Shown: positions 1 through 8,073 of the stretch, piece after piece
Numbering within the stretch: the first letter of the stretch is position 1
How the letters are laid out: each line of letters starts with the position of its first letter
Assembly: GCF_001602625.1 (NCBI RefSeq)
Contig: NZ_LECR01000023.1
Coordinates: forward strand, 21,063-30,770
Origin: Sodalis-like endosymbiont of Proechinophthirus fluctus
GTDB taxonomy: Bacteria; Pseudomonadota; Gammaproteobacteria; Enterobacterales; Enterobacteriaceae
DNA: 9,708 nt
Reading direction: 5' to 3'
The notes under the pieces: generated by a model
What the model saw: only the letters and a program-made list of their open reading frames with translations
The model's database searches: none
What the model was told of the DNA's origin: nothing
Position numbers and translations under genes: made by a program

Positions 1-41
1 CCCGCCAGTGCCAGCGTAATGTCAAAATAGTTCTTGGCCAA
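1..41 (-). CDS. hflD: HflD homologue, N-terminal end only (partial)
   Basis: The minus strand reads from a TTG at 39-41 as (M)AKNYFDITLALAG, which matches the start of E. coli HflD (MAKNYYDITLALAG) apart from one Tyr/Phe exchange. Only 13 complete codons are inside the window; the rest lies to the left. HflD is a membrane-associated protein known for modulating lysogenisation through the lambda CII protein, and it normally sits directly downstream of mnmA, as here. The TTG start is chosen because an AGGGAG ribosome-binding site lies five to eight bases upstream and the nearby ATG (58-60) is in another frame that soon stops. The gap to mnmA (42-258, 217 bases) seems longer than I recall for the enterobacterial arrangement, so hflD may have its own leader. 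Whether the rest of the gene is intact cannot be judged. Confidence 0.85.
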   Translation of the reverse strand, partial: MAKNYFDITLALA

Positions 42-101
42 AATGACTCCCTGTATCCATCCCTGAGGTTAAGTCCACCCATGTCTGCCGGCCGCTCAAC
101 G

Positions 102-121
102 GCGTAGCAGCCCCGCTACGC
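102..121 (-). other. GC-rich hairpin in the mnmA-hflD spacer
   Basis: GCGTAGC (102-108) and GCTACGC (115-121) form a perfect 7-bp stem with a 6-base loop. No T-run follows on either strand, so it is not a typical intrinsic terminator. On the minus strand it would lie in the hflD leader, about 60 bases before the TTG start. A second, wider inverted repeat (TAGGTGA 171-177 with TCACCTA 212-218) lies closer to the mnmA stop. Function is unknown. Confidence 0.4.
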
Positions 122-258
122 GTGCGCGATCATGTTATAAAAGCGCAGCCAAACACAGAGGTAAAGGCGCTAGGTGAGCGTTTCCCCACCATATAAGGGT
201 TTTATGCCGAGTCACCTACCATGGAGCTGCCGGTAAGAATGCCACCGTCGCGGGGGTC

Positions 259-1338
259 TCAGTGAGGCAACGGCTGGCGTGCTTCAATGATCCCGCCACC
301 TAAACAGCGTTCCGCCAGATAAAATACCGCTGACTGGCCCGGCGCTACGGCGGCCACCGGCTGATCGAAGGCCACGTGAAAACGTCCGTCCGGCAGCGGT
401 GTCACCAGACACGCAATGTCCGGCTGACGGTAACGGGTTTTCACCATACAACGTAGCACGTCTGTAAGCGGTTGCCGATCGACCCAGTGCAGCTGGCCGG
501 CGACTAGACCAGTAGACATTAGGCGCGGATGCTCATGGCCCTGGGCGACAATCAACCGATTATTATAAAGATCTTTGTCCACCACATACCAGGGCTCTTC
601 GCTGCCGTCGCGAGTGCCGCCAATACCCATCCCTTTGCGCTGACCTAATGTATAGTACATCAACCCTTGATGGTAGCCTACCTCCTGGCCGTCAACCGAC
701 ATTATCGCGCCCGGCTGCGCCGGCAGGTAGCGTCCGAGAAAATCGCGGAATTTCCGCTCGCCGATAAAACAGATACCGGTGGAATCTTTTTTTGCAGCGG
801 TCGCCAGGCCGAGCTCGGCGGCGATGCGCCGCACTTCCGGTTTGGTTAATTCCCCAATCGGGAACAGGCAGCGCGCAAGCTGCGTATGGCCTAACGTATA
901 GAGAAAATAGCTCTGGTCTTTATTATAGTCCAGACCGCGCAGCAGTCGGCTTTTTCCGTCCACGTCTGTGCGGCGAGCATAATGGCCGGTGGCGATAAAG
1001 TTGGCGCCGAGATCCTCGGCAGCAAATTCCCAAAAGGCTTTAAACTTGATTTCCTTATTGCACAAAATATCCGGATTAGGCGTGCGACCAGCCTGGTATT
1101 CGGCGAGGAAGTGCGCAAAAACGTTATCCCAATATTCGGCGGCGAAATTAGCAGTATGTAGCGTGATGCCCAGGGTGTCACACACTGCCCGGGCATCAGC
1201 CAGATCGCTTGCCGCTGTGCAATATTCCTCATTGTCGTCCTCTTCCCAGTTTTTCATGAACAGCCCCTCTACCCAATAGCCCTGTTGCTGTAGCAACCAG
1301 GCGGAGACGGAAGAGTCAACACCGCCGGACATACCCAC
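259..1338 (-). CDS. mnmA: tRNA-specific 2-thiouridylase MnmA (5' end frameshifted)
   Basis: MnmA activates U34 of tRNA-Lys, -Glu and -Gln with ATP and transfers sulfur to C2, making s2U in the cytoplasm. The 359-codon frame matches E. coli MnmA along its whole length. Visible motifs are the PP-loop SGGVDSS (residues 4-10), [15 protein letters not shown] with the first catalytic Cys (about residue 93), [27 protein letters not shown] with the second catalytic Cys (about 190), [12 protein letters not shown], and a C-terminal beta-barrel region ending at PGQSAVFY and [12 protein letters not shown]. The in-frame start is a GTG at 1336-1338 with no good ribosome-binding site. The family start is the ATG at 1365-1367 (MSDNGKK...), which is out of frame because of an A9 run at 1344-1352. 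With A7 the protein would be 368 residues, the E. coli length. Neighbours nudJ, rluE and hflD confirm identity. The body looks under selection; the 5' end is either a mutation, a sequencing error or a slippage site. Confidence 0.93.
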   Translation of the reverse strand: MGMSGGVDSSVSAWLLQQQGYWVEGLFMKNWEEDDNEEYCTAASDLADARAVCDTLGITLHTANFAAEYWDNVFAHFLAEYQAGRTPNPDILCNKEIKFKAFWEFAAEDLGANFIATGHYARRTDVDGKSRLLRGLDYNKDQSYFLYTLGHTQLARCLFPIGELTKPEVRRIAAELGLATAAKKDSTGICFIGERKFRDFLGRYLPAQPGAIMSVDGQEVGYHQGLMYYTLGQRKGMGIGGTRDGSEEPWYVVDKDLYNNRLIVAQGHEHPRLMSTGLVAGQLHWVDRQPLTDVLRCMVKTRYRQPDIACLVTPLPDGRFHVAFDQPVAAVAPGQSAVFYLAERCLGGGIIEARQPLPH

Positions 1339-1367
1339 GATTATTTTTTTTTACCATTGTCTGACAT
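1339..1367 (-). other. Displaced mnmA start segment, 8-codon mini-ORF
   Basis: On the minus strand the ancestral ATG (1365-1367) opens MSDNGKKK and stops at TAA (1341-1343). Only two bases separate that stop from the GTG that opens the long mnmA frame. Removing two A's from the A9 run gives [15 protein letters not shown], which aligns with E. coli MSETAKKVIVGMSGG. The mini-ORF is therefore the true mnmA N-terminus, shifted out of frame. The close stop/start spacing would permit termination-reinitiation, which is an inference. Confidence 0.75.
1344..1352 (-). repeat. A9 homopolymer (T9 on plus strand) in the mnmA start
   Basis: Nine consecutive A's on the coding strand directly precede TAATC. 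Frame continuity with the MnmA family needs seven (or ten) A's. Long A-runs are known sites of RNA polymerase slippage in AT-rich endosymbionts, where a fraction of transcripts regains the correct frame. They are also common sequencing-error sites. Confidence 0.85.
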
Positions 1368-1420
1368 GGGATTCTCACGAAAGGGATGACCACCGCGCGG
1401 CGCAGTAAAACAGGCGGCAC

Positions 1421-1426
1421 ATTCTA
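1421..1426 (-). promoter_or_regulatory. Possible -10 element for mnmA
   Basis: The minus strand reads GTGATAGAATGT, giving TAGAAT, one mismatch from TATAAT, about 55 bases upstream of the ancestral mnmA ATG. No convincing -35 hexamer is found at the expected 16-18 base distance, so this is only a candidate. A private promoter would make sense because the upstream genes nudJ and rluE are dead. Confidence 0.25.
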
Positions 1427-1482
1427 TCACGATCCGACCCCGTGCTGCCACTTCCACTTCCTAAGGAGCGATTTCGTCGCCC

Positions 1483-1505
1483 TTTTCGCCCATTGGGGGC
1501 GAAAA
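1483..1505. other. 9-bp hairpin between nudJ and mnmA
   Basis: TTTTCGCCC (1483-1491) and GGGCGAAAA (1497-1505) pair perfectly around a 5-base loop. Each strand has a T-rich 5' arm and an A-rich 3' arm, so the stem lacks a downstream T-tract and is not a standard terminator. It lies about 120 bases upstream of the mnmA start in the intergenic stretch 1368-1575, which otherwise shows no gene. Confidence 0.45.
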
Positions 1506-1575
1506 CCATCATATACGCACAATGCGGACAATCAAGGCGATCGTGGAGCCGATCGTGTACAGTATTGCCTCCCTC

Positions 1576-1621
1576 TTTTGCCGGAAACTTGATGCCTTTT
1601 TTGCCGGAAACTTGATGCCTT
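1576..1621. repeat. Perfect 23-bp tandem duplication after nudJ
   Basis: Two identical 23-base units, 1576-1598 and 1599-1621, each starting TTTTGCCGGAAACTTG and ending ATGCCTT, lie head to tail immediately beyond the nudJ relic stop (1621-1623). No base differs between the copies, which suggests a recent slippage or unequal-crossover event in sequence free of constraint. Confidence 0.9.
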
Positions 1622-2060
1622 CAAAACGGGCAATTGAATTTTTGGAGGAAATTAAGCGGCATGAGTTCGCTACGCTGTTATCTGCGAAGACTTTCCGCTA
1701 CCAGTGGCGATCGCAACTGGTATCGGCGGGTGGCCGAAATCAGCGATCGATGTCGTCATCCTGCGGAATAGCCGTCACGCAGAAGTGGCAAATCAATAAC
1801 GAACAAAACCGCAGAAACGAAGTGTTATCAGGTGCAATCCATTGATGTATCCTCGGTAGCGCATGTCGTTGAACGTGGATACCCGCTTTTTCCCCAAAGT
1901 TCACACACCTCACGGCTTCGATAAGAGTTTCATCTGCCTTGAGATGACCGGCCGGATGATTCCAGCGCGGCTGACCGTGAATTGTTTCCTCTACCACCAA
2001 AAATAGCCCTCCACCTGTACCAATAAGGCGACGGTAAACGGTAACATGAGGCTTGAACAT
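1621..2060 (-). pseudogene. nudJ: nudJ relic (Nudix phosphatase), multiply frameshifted
   Basis: NudJ is a Nudix hydrolase acting on nucleotide di- and triphosphates and on HMP-PP. From ATG 2058-2060 the minus strand gives MFKPHVTV, then FLVVEETIHGQPRWNHPAGHL, IHQWIAPDNTSFLRF and DDDID, all colinear with E. coli NudJ. The frame then stops (TGA after DIDR). In another frame LRSPLVAESLRR continues, followed by TAA (1678-1680) where E. coli has Tyr, then QRSELMPLNFLQKFNCPF and TGA. Two indel pairs cancel locally. One is a 7-bp tandem duplication (2031-2044) with loss of one T in a run (1999-2003). The other is an extra TG plus an extra G around 1892-1908, which garbles the Nudix helix: the conserved REL-x-EE segment reads CVNFGEK. 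About 146 codons of relic match the family length. It sits between rluE and mnmA as in E. coli. It is almost certainly non-functional. Confidence 0.9.
2031..2044. repeat. 7-bp tandem duplication inside nudJ
   Basis: ACGGTAA occurs twice head to tail (2031-2037, 2038-2044). Deleting one copy restores a NudJ-like VTVALLVQVEG segment in frame after MFKPH, up to a second indel in the A5 run at 1999-2003. The duplication is thus one of the identifiable inactivating lesions of nudJ. Confidence 0.8.
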
Positions 2061-2096
2061 AGCGAGGCGTTTTCCTCCATAGATAGGGAAAAAGCA

Positions 2097-2649
2097 TTAC
2101 GCCAGGACGATATCGCGCTACTCTCCCTGTGACAAACCGGCTAGGCACCATTCTGCTATTTGATAACGTATCTGCCGCAGCGTGGGATGCTCAATATGGG
2201 CAGTCATATGGTGATGGCGGTTTTTCCCCTCATTTAGCGGTCAACCCGCAACAAGCATTTAGGAATCTCCAGGTGCACACGGATCAGCAGTGTTCGAGGC
2301 CATAACTATTCAGGCTCGTCAACGCGCGTCACGCGGGCAGGCAGAGTCAGGCTGACTTTCAACGGCAGACCAGAGTGGAAGGCGGATAGAGCGGCCTCGT
2401 CCGGTTCACCTTCCACTTGAACGTAGTAGATATTAAGATTTTCTGTGCCGGCTGCGTCAACCTTGCCTGTAGCTTACCCTCATTGGTCAGGATCATCAGC
2501 CCTTCGCTGTCGCAATCCAACCGACCGGCGGCGTAAAATGACGGTATGGGAATATAACCTTTGAGCGTAGCGCGACCGGCATCATCGCTGAATTGCGTAA
2601 ACACGTCATAGGGTTTATTGAACAGGATGACACGGTGCGTATCTCGCAT
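2097..2649 (-). pseudogene. rluE: rluE relic (23S rRNA pseudouridine synthase E)
   Basis: RluE makes pseudouridine 2457 in 23S rRNA. From about ATG 2647-2649 the minus strand reads [16 protein letters not shown], then [32 protein letters not shown] and LQARLTQP. This matches E. coli RluE, with the catalytic Asp of GRLD kept but the following Arg changed to Cys. After LTQP (about 2440-2455) a frameshift moves the match to another frame: [17 protein letters not shown] and LPARVTRVDEPE, then TAG (2306-2308) and LWPRTLLIR. A further shift gives NRHHHMTAHIEHPTLRQIRY and LSQGE, then TAG (2118-2120) where E. coli has Trp. The relic ends at TAA 2097-2099, 36 bases before nudJ. The arginine-rich N-terminus of E. 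coli RluE is not clearly recognisable. An open frame extends upstream to 2844 but that part does not resemble RluE. A clear pseudogene. Confidence 0.9.
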
Positions 2650-2864
2650 TGGCGCGGTTTTGAGGTGAAAGTCGCGTGCTGGGCTGGGCTTTTTGATAAG
2701 GGAGCATGCTCTGTCGGGGTTAGAAAAAACAGTATACCGGATTATGGACCTAGCGCGTGCTAAGCAGCACGGCGCCGCGGCGGTAAAAAAGCAGGCCCGC
2801 AGGCCCGAAAAATTGGGCAAACTACAAACTTGCATGTGGAACACTAACTCTAGCCAATGGTGGA

Positions 2865-2886
2865 GGGGGAAGGGGAGGGGGAGGGG
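2865..2886 (+). other. Putative G-quadruplex-forming purine tract
   Basis: Four G-runs on the plus strand (2865-2869, 2872-2875, 2877-2881, 2883-2886; lengths 5, 4, 5, 4) are separated by only 2, 1 and 1 adenines. This meets the classical four-run quadruplex pattern with very short loops. It lies in the region between rluE and unrecognised sequence, about 215 bases upstream of the rluE relic start, with no gene directly attached. Confidence 0.7.
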
Positions 2887-2889
2887 CGC

Positions 2890-3264
2890 ATCTTTTGCTT
2901 CACGGTAACAAATTAATAGTTAAAAATTGTTATACAACCCCGTCTTAAGTGCGTAAGCGGTGGATAGCGGATAATTTCCCGGTCGGTTGCGGAGAAAGCG
3001 CTGCTGGTAGCTTTGAATAAGCCAGCAAGGGCATTATAAGGTGTTAAACGGTGTATGCGCGGATAATGTCAAAATAACGCAAACACACTACTATTAGGCT
3101 CATCGGCCATGTCAACCTAATGATTTCCTAGGTAATAGACGAATGTGTAGGGAAGAATCGTGACTCAACAGGACGGGTGACGGGCGCCGCGATGAAAAAG
3201 TCCGAGATATAAATGTGCGTGCGTCAGCGCTTCTCAAAGGGGATATAGCTTTATCGATCCTATT
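2890..3264. other. Non-coding stretch, nothing recognised
   Basis: I see no sustained reading frame and no family match on either strand. In E. coli order the divergent icd gene would begin near here, but no ICD-like peptide is visible. There is a weak AT-rich dyad around 2907-2934 (AACAAATT / AATTGTT). Most likely eroded sequence or a rearrangement junction. Confidence 0.4.
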
Positions 3265-3654
3265 TTATATTAGTGATCTTAGAGTGTAGTAATTCATCGT
3301 GCCTTTGGGCAGCCGGTCAGTTAAACAGCTTTTAGTCGGTGCTGTTTCCTTACCCATCACTTTCAGCGGTGGGAACTCGCTTTCATTGAAAAGTACATTT
3401 TTCGTAGGGATGGCAAGCATGATGCCCAACTGTGCCAATGCTTCCATCAGGCGAATATGATTTTCAGGGATATATCCAGCGTGTTCTGGTCGCGCTGTCT
3501 TCCTGGCGTTTACCGCTGCGAAACGAATGGAACGCTTACGGCCACAGCCTATGGCTATCAGCGAAAAAACAGACGTCGATTGAGCTAATACTCTAGTTCT
3601 CGGCGCATATTTCGAGTAGTAGCGGCTCTGGCACAGGTAAGTTTTTATCCGCAT
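3265..3654 (-). CDS. Unrecognised 129-codon frame, possibly a gene remnant
   Basis: The minus-strand frame contains a plausible protein-like stretch in its second half (HAGYIPENHIRLMEALAQLG, then LAIPTKNVLFNESEFPP and LKVMGKETAP). It has a hydrophobic-helix pattern and sensible residue balance, while the first 40 residues look random. I do not recognise the family with confidence. The order of an IPxxH-helix segment, a hydrophobic strand, an F-P-containing turn and a V-x-GK segment is faintly reminiscent of the N-terminal half of ExoY/CyaA-type nucleotidyl cyclase toxins. The key residues I would expect are not convincingly present, so I do not make that call. No clear ribosome-binding site was identified, and the surrounding sequence is decayed. 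It is more likely part of a pseudogene than a complete small protein. Confidence 0.25.
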   Translation of the reverse strand: MRIKTYLCQSRYYSKYAPRTRVLAQSTSVFSLIAIGCGRKRSIRFAAVNARKTARPEHAGYIPENHIRLMEALAQLGIMLAIPTKNVLFNESEFPPLKVMGKETAPTKSCLTDRLPKGTMNYYTLRSLI

Positions 3655-4194
3655 CGCGGTATGGATTTGTCGCTATTGCTCTGACGGGTGACTTTTTTGG
3701 CGGACCCCGGCTGGAGAAAGCGCACGCACGTTCTGGGTCGGCTATCGCTGTACCGCCGCGGTGCCGGCGAGGTGGAGACGGGCACCGTTCAGGCCCGCAA
3801 CAGGGGATTTTGCGCCTGGGAAAAACTCCGGGGTCTTTCCCCCACCAGCTCGGCGCAGAGGGAGCGCGTGAATTACTGCGATCGATGTGACAAGAGTTGC
3901 ACTTGGCTGCCGCGTTGACGGCGTGTCGGCGAAGAACGACGCTGGCAGCATCCGGGGGACATGGCGGCCAATAATCATGCCTGTGGCTCCTCAAGTTAAG
4001 ACATCTGCCTGGCGTTAAAGATATCAACGGGCGTGATGAGTACCCTATAATAGCCATGGGGCGAAGAGGGAACGGATGCTGGTAAAAGGGCGCCTTCGGC
4101 AACGCATTTCTGACGGTAAGATAGCGCCGATGATGGATCCCAGGGCAATCGCCGTGGCCGGCTTATGATAGAGTGTCGGACTGGAAAAGGGAAT
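3655..4194. other. GC-rich unresolved stretch, probable pseudogene debris
   Basis: This stretch is GC-rich like the neighbouring genes, and long open frames exist on both strands. None gives a recognisable protein or stays coherent. On the minus strand a short membrane-like patch (KPATAIALGSIIGAIL) occurs near 4125-4175, just beyond the argG relic, and another frame opens with MIIGRHVPRMLPASFF at about 3978. Neither can be extended into a family match. Confidence 0.3.
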
Positions 4195-5404
<1,210 letters not shown>

Positions 5405-5612
5405 TGATGTAATCCCTATAAAGGAAAATGACAGCAACAGGCGAAATTGCCCGTCGCGGCAGGCAGCTGATGCATCTTCTTAAGGAAACTTCCCTCGGAA
5501 TGCTATCCTTAACCGACGCCGTCTGTCAGGAAACCATACTACTGGGGCTTTACACCATCCGCGGCTGCCTCGGCCCCCCATAAAGGGGTTGTCGCCCTCC
5601 GCACTGTCGAAG

Positions 5613-6020
5613 TTATTTATCGCTGGAGGACGTTTTGACCCAGGGTGTTTCGGTTGCCGCCGCTACGGCACGGCCCTGCGCGATCGCGATATTGCCCAGT
5701 GTGTTTCGAGAAGCGACGGTCGCTGTTGTCGCGAGAGGGCCATGTATGCGCGCATAGGCCAGCCCGTAGCGATAAAGACGCGCACCAAGCCAAATCATAC
5801 CGTTATCGTTACGCTCGAGTAAACGGCTCGCCACCAAAACACCCACCAGTGAGTAAATGCTGGACAACGGGGCGGCAAGATCTTTCGCCACTTCATACGT
5901 CGTGGCGGGGCACTGCCGGTTTTGTAAACAATCGAGGATTTGCAACGTGCGCTCGATGCTGCGCACGCGGGTACGGCGCTGGCTACCGGTTTTGTTGGGG
6001 GCTTGCACGCTTTCGTTCAT
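5613..6020 (-). pseudogene. Truncated IclR-family transcriptional regulator
   Basis: The 135-codon minus-strand frame starts at ATG 6018-6020 with a good ribosome-binding site (CAGGAG, 8 bases upstream). Residues about 18-85 are a typical IclR winged helix-turn-helix: RSIERTLQILDCLQ, TYEVAKDLAAPLSSIYSLVGVL and SRLLERNDNGMIWLGARLYRYGLAYA. IclR proteins are normally around 250 residues, with a C-terminal effector-binding domain. Here residues after about 90 (IHGPLATTATVASR onward) lose resemblance and stop at TAA 5613-5615, so the effector domain is missing. In the 208 bases to argG no coherent continuation is seen. The start codon lies about 230 bases from coding-like patches on the opposite strand, a common regulator arrangement. 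The target is unknown. It is most likely a pseudogene, though a stand-alone DNA-binding domain cannot be excluded. Confidence 0.75.
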
Positions 6021-6949
6021 TGTCGTCTCCTGAGCTGCGAAGTAGGACTGCCGCCAGCCCGGCGAGTCACCCCCGGAGCGTGCTGGCTAACTGCGGGCTA
6101 TAAACCTGCGCAGCAATCTGACCGGAAAAAGAGGTGCCAATCGGGAGAGCCTGGCTCATGCTCCACTATCGGCAACTGGTGGAAAATATTTAGAGCGGCC
6201 GGCCCTTTTTTGCTGTGCCAGGATTGCGGCGTTTAAGGGGCAAGGAGAGTGGAGTGGCTAGCTATTTACTCAGCGCGCTTATCGCTGCCGAAAATTATCC
6301 TTGACCGCGGAGAGCTCCTGATGTCCTCTGATGGCGGAATAGTGCAGCTTGGCACAGAAATACATGCAGGTGAGATGGTAGACAGTATCACTTCCTTCCT
6401 TGTAGTTAATCTGCTGTCTGACTGGGCGCAGATTTTAAGTCTACTCTCGATAGTGGCATGACACTCAACAGCGCCGCTGGCAAGGTGCTGGCGCATATCA
6501 ACGCCACAGGCGGTATGCGCGCCTATTTTATTGCGCGTTGGTCCATTCGCTATGGTATCACACGTCACCATTGATGAGTCAGAGCCCTTTCGTGCCTGGA
6601 TTGACTGTGGCGACGAATGTACCTGGGTATCGGATACTATCTGGTTAGGGATAGTTATCATTGATGATGCTCAGATGCCGTGTCGGCCTACCGCTTTCGG
6701 GTAGTCAGCTTGCTGCCCGGAGAAGCGTTTCTGACCTTCCGTCAGAATCTGATTGAATGGCTCTTTCATGACCTCAAGCCCGCCACACCCAGGTAGTGTT
6801 TAACTACAAGAAACAATCGTCACAGTGAAGGACATTATTTCGCCGACTGAGACTACATTCAACCTATTTCACGATGGTGTGACCATCCACTGGTACCAAG
6901 GAGACGGCAGTGCACACTAAATGATTAAATGCTATGCATGGGGAGATGA
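6021..6949. other. Eroded plus-strand coding patches, family not recognised
   Basis: Nothing is recognisable at 6021-6240. From 6241 an AAGGAG site precedes GTG at 6254-6256 (ASYLLSALIAAENYP, then stop). A second frame follows (ILDRGELLMSSDGGIVQLG and AGEMVDSITSFLVVNLLSD). Then come, in changing frames, DSGMTLNSAAGKVLAHINA (about 6445-6505), VTIDESEPFRAWIDCGDEC (about 6560-6620), FRVVSLLPGEAFLTFRQNL with IEWLFHDLKP (about 6695-6785), and TETTFNLFHDGVTIHWYQGD (about 6845-6910). These look like fragments of one or two genes on the plus strand broken by frameshifts. I cannot name the family; structural proteins of a phage or a surface protein are possibilities only. Confidence 0.35.
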
Positions 6950-7319
6950 TTAATACCCATACAGAGACTAGCTGAAGTAGGTATGAACCAGACAGTAGCC
7001 AGTCGGCATAGTTAGCTTTTTGCGGCGGATGAAGGCTAATGATATCTATATTTCCATATTTAAATCAGAATAGCGGGATGATACTAGCGTCATTTCTTAT
7101 TTTTACTCTACAATTTGAGAATATTTATGCCGCTTATTCTTATCGGTATTTAAGGTTTAAACACACTAACCATCCTAAAAAATTAACAGCGCTAATACAG
7201 TGACTATTCCTGATATAGCTACACTTAATATTCTTTGGCAGGCGATAGCCATGTTTAGTAAAAACATCGCAATCCTGATGTAGAGGTGCTTGTAGTGAGA
7301 TTATTGCCATATCTTATCT

Positions 7320-7378
7320 TACAAGAAATTAAATAGGAGTATAGGCGTACTACGCTATCAATAATTTCTTTTCTTGTA
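7320..7378. repeat. Nested dyad symmetry
   Basis: TACAAGAAA (7320-7328) pairs with TTTCTTGTA (7370-7378). Inside, AAATTA (7326-7331) can alternatively pair with TAATTT (7362-7367). At the centre ATAG-G-CG (7341-7347) pairs with CGCTAT (7353-7358) with one bulged G and a 5-base loop. All share nearly the same centre (about 7349), so the segment could fold as one long imperfect hairpin. Confidence 0.5.
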
Positions 7379-7451
7379 TAATTTTTAGTACAAAATAGGA
7401 GCCTGTAGTATAATATGGTGGGAGCGTGAATTTTTCGAATAAGCATCAACT

Positions 7452-7521
7452 AAAAATACACATTTGCACAAGAACACTTCCTCTTATATTATGAGGTATT
7501 CTTGTGCAAATGTATATTTTT
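7452..7521. repeat. Near-perfect 26-bp inverted repeat
   Basis: Arm 7452-7477 (AAAAATACACATTTGCACAA, then GAACAC) is the reverse complement of arm 7496-7521 except at two positions (7459/7514 and 7475/7498). Both mismatches are C opposite A on the plus strand, which become G-U wobbles in a minus-strand RNA, so the minus transcript would pair over all 26 positions. The 18-base gap can add a few more pairs. On the plus strand the right arm ends in a T-run (7516-7522) and the left arm starts with A's, as in a bidirectional terminator. The stem is much longer than usual, so a miniature element remnant is also possible. Confidence 0.8.
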
Positions 7522-7670
7522 TGACTGACTTCTTCATTTAATAAACATTCACGATTTCACCCTGTAGGTCTTACAATTATATAATAATTTATTTTAATAA
7601 TAAATAGTCTATATCTAGATAACAGTATTGTACCTTGATTTCCCGAATAAGACGTAACAACAAATCGTGG

Positions 7671-7699
7671 AATATTATCATCATAATAATGATATTATT
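7671..7699. repeat. AT-rich dyad, 10 of 11 bp
   Basis: AATATTATCAT (7671-7681) and ATGATATTATT (7689-7699) pair at 10 of 11 positions around the loop CATAATA. The left arm AATATTATCAT recurs exactly at 8454-8464 within another dyad, so the two may be related copies. Confidence 0.4.
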
Positions 7700-8073
7700 T
7701 TATTGATTTTAAATTTTTAATTACATGATTGCCCTACGTTCCCGATGGGATCTTACATGTTATAGTTATGTTAATAACAATTTTAATATAAATAATTGTT
7801 ATTTATTCATAAAAGTTACAATCCTGTATAAGGATAGCATTGATGAGTACGCCAATCATATTATGAGTAGAAGGGAAGCGGCATCTGGCCAAATGTCTTT
7901 TATCGTACTTTCCTGAGCATAAATGCTACGTTAAACCCTTCTGTGGAGGGGCTGAGCTGTCTTTCCAACTAGGAATCAGTCACTGTAGAAATTCAAAACG
8001 ATACCAATGACGAATTAATAAACTTCTATTGGATGATTAAACACCCATTGTAAGAATGTATGCGTCTGTTTAA

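Noticed and set aside
1740..2060. nudJ as an intact 106-residue gene
   Set aside because: The Nudix motif is garbled by cancelling indels and the C-terminal third continues in a different frame with an internal stop.
2359..2844. A 161-codon minus-strand frame beginning at 2844 as the full RluE protein
   Set aside because: Only the part from about 2649 down to 2450 resembles RluE; the first 65 residues and the last 30 are out-of-family, and the true continuation lies in another frame.
3593..4102. A 169-codon minus-strand frame in the GC-rich stretch
   Set aside because: Its composition (Pro, Arg, Cys and Ser rich, no secondary-structure texture) is typical of an accidental open frame in GC-rich DNA.
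5428..5583. A 51-codon plus-strand frame starting MTATGEIARRGRQ between iclR and argG
   Set aside because: Short, overlaps the argG leader on the opposite strand, and has no recognisable family.
6197..6211. GGCCGGCC followed by T6 as an intrinsic terminator
   Set aside because: The GC part is a loopless self-palindrome that cannot form a normal hairpin, and no active gene ends upstream on the plus strand.
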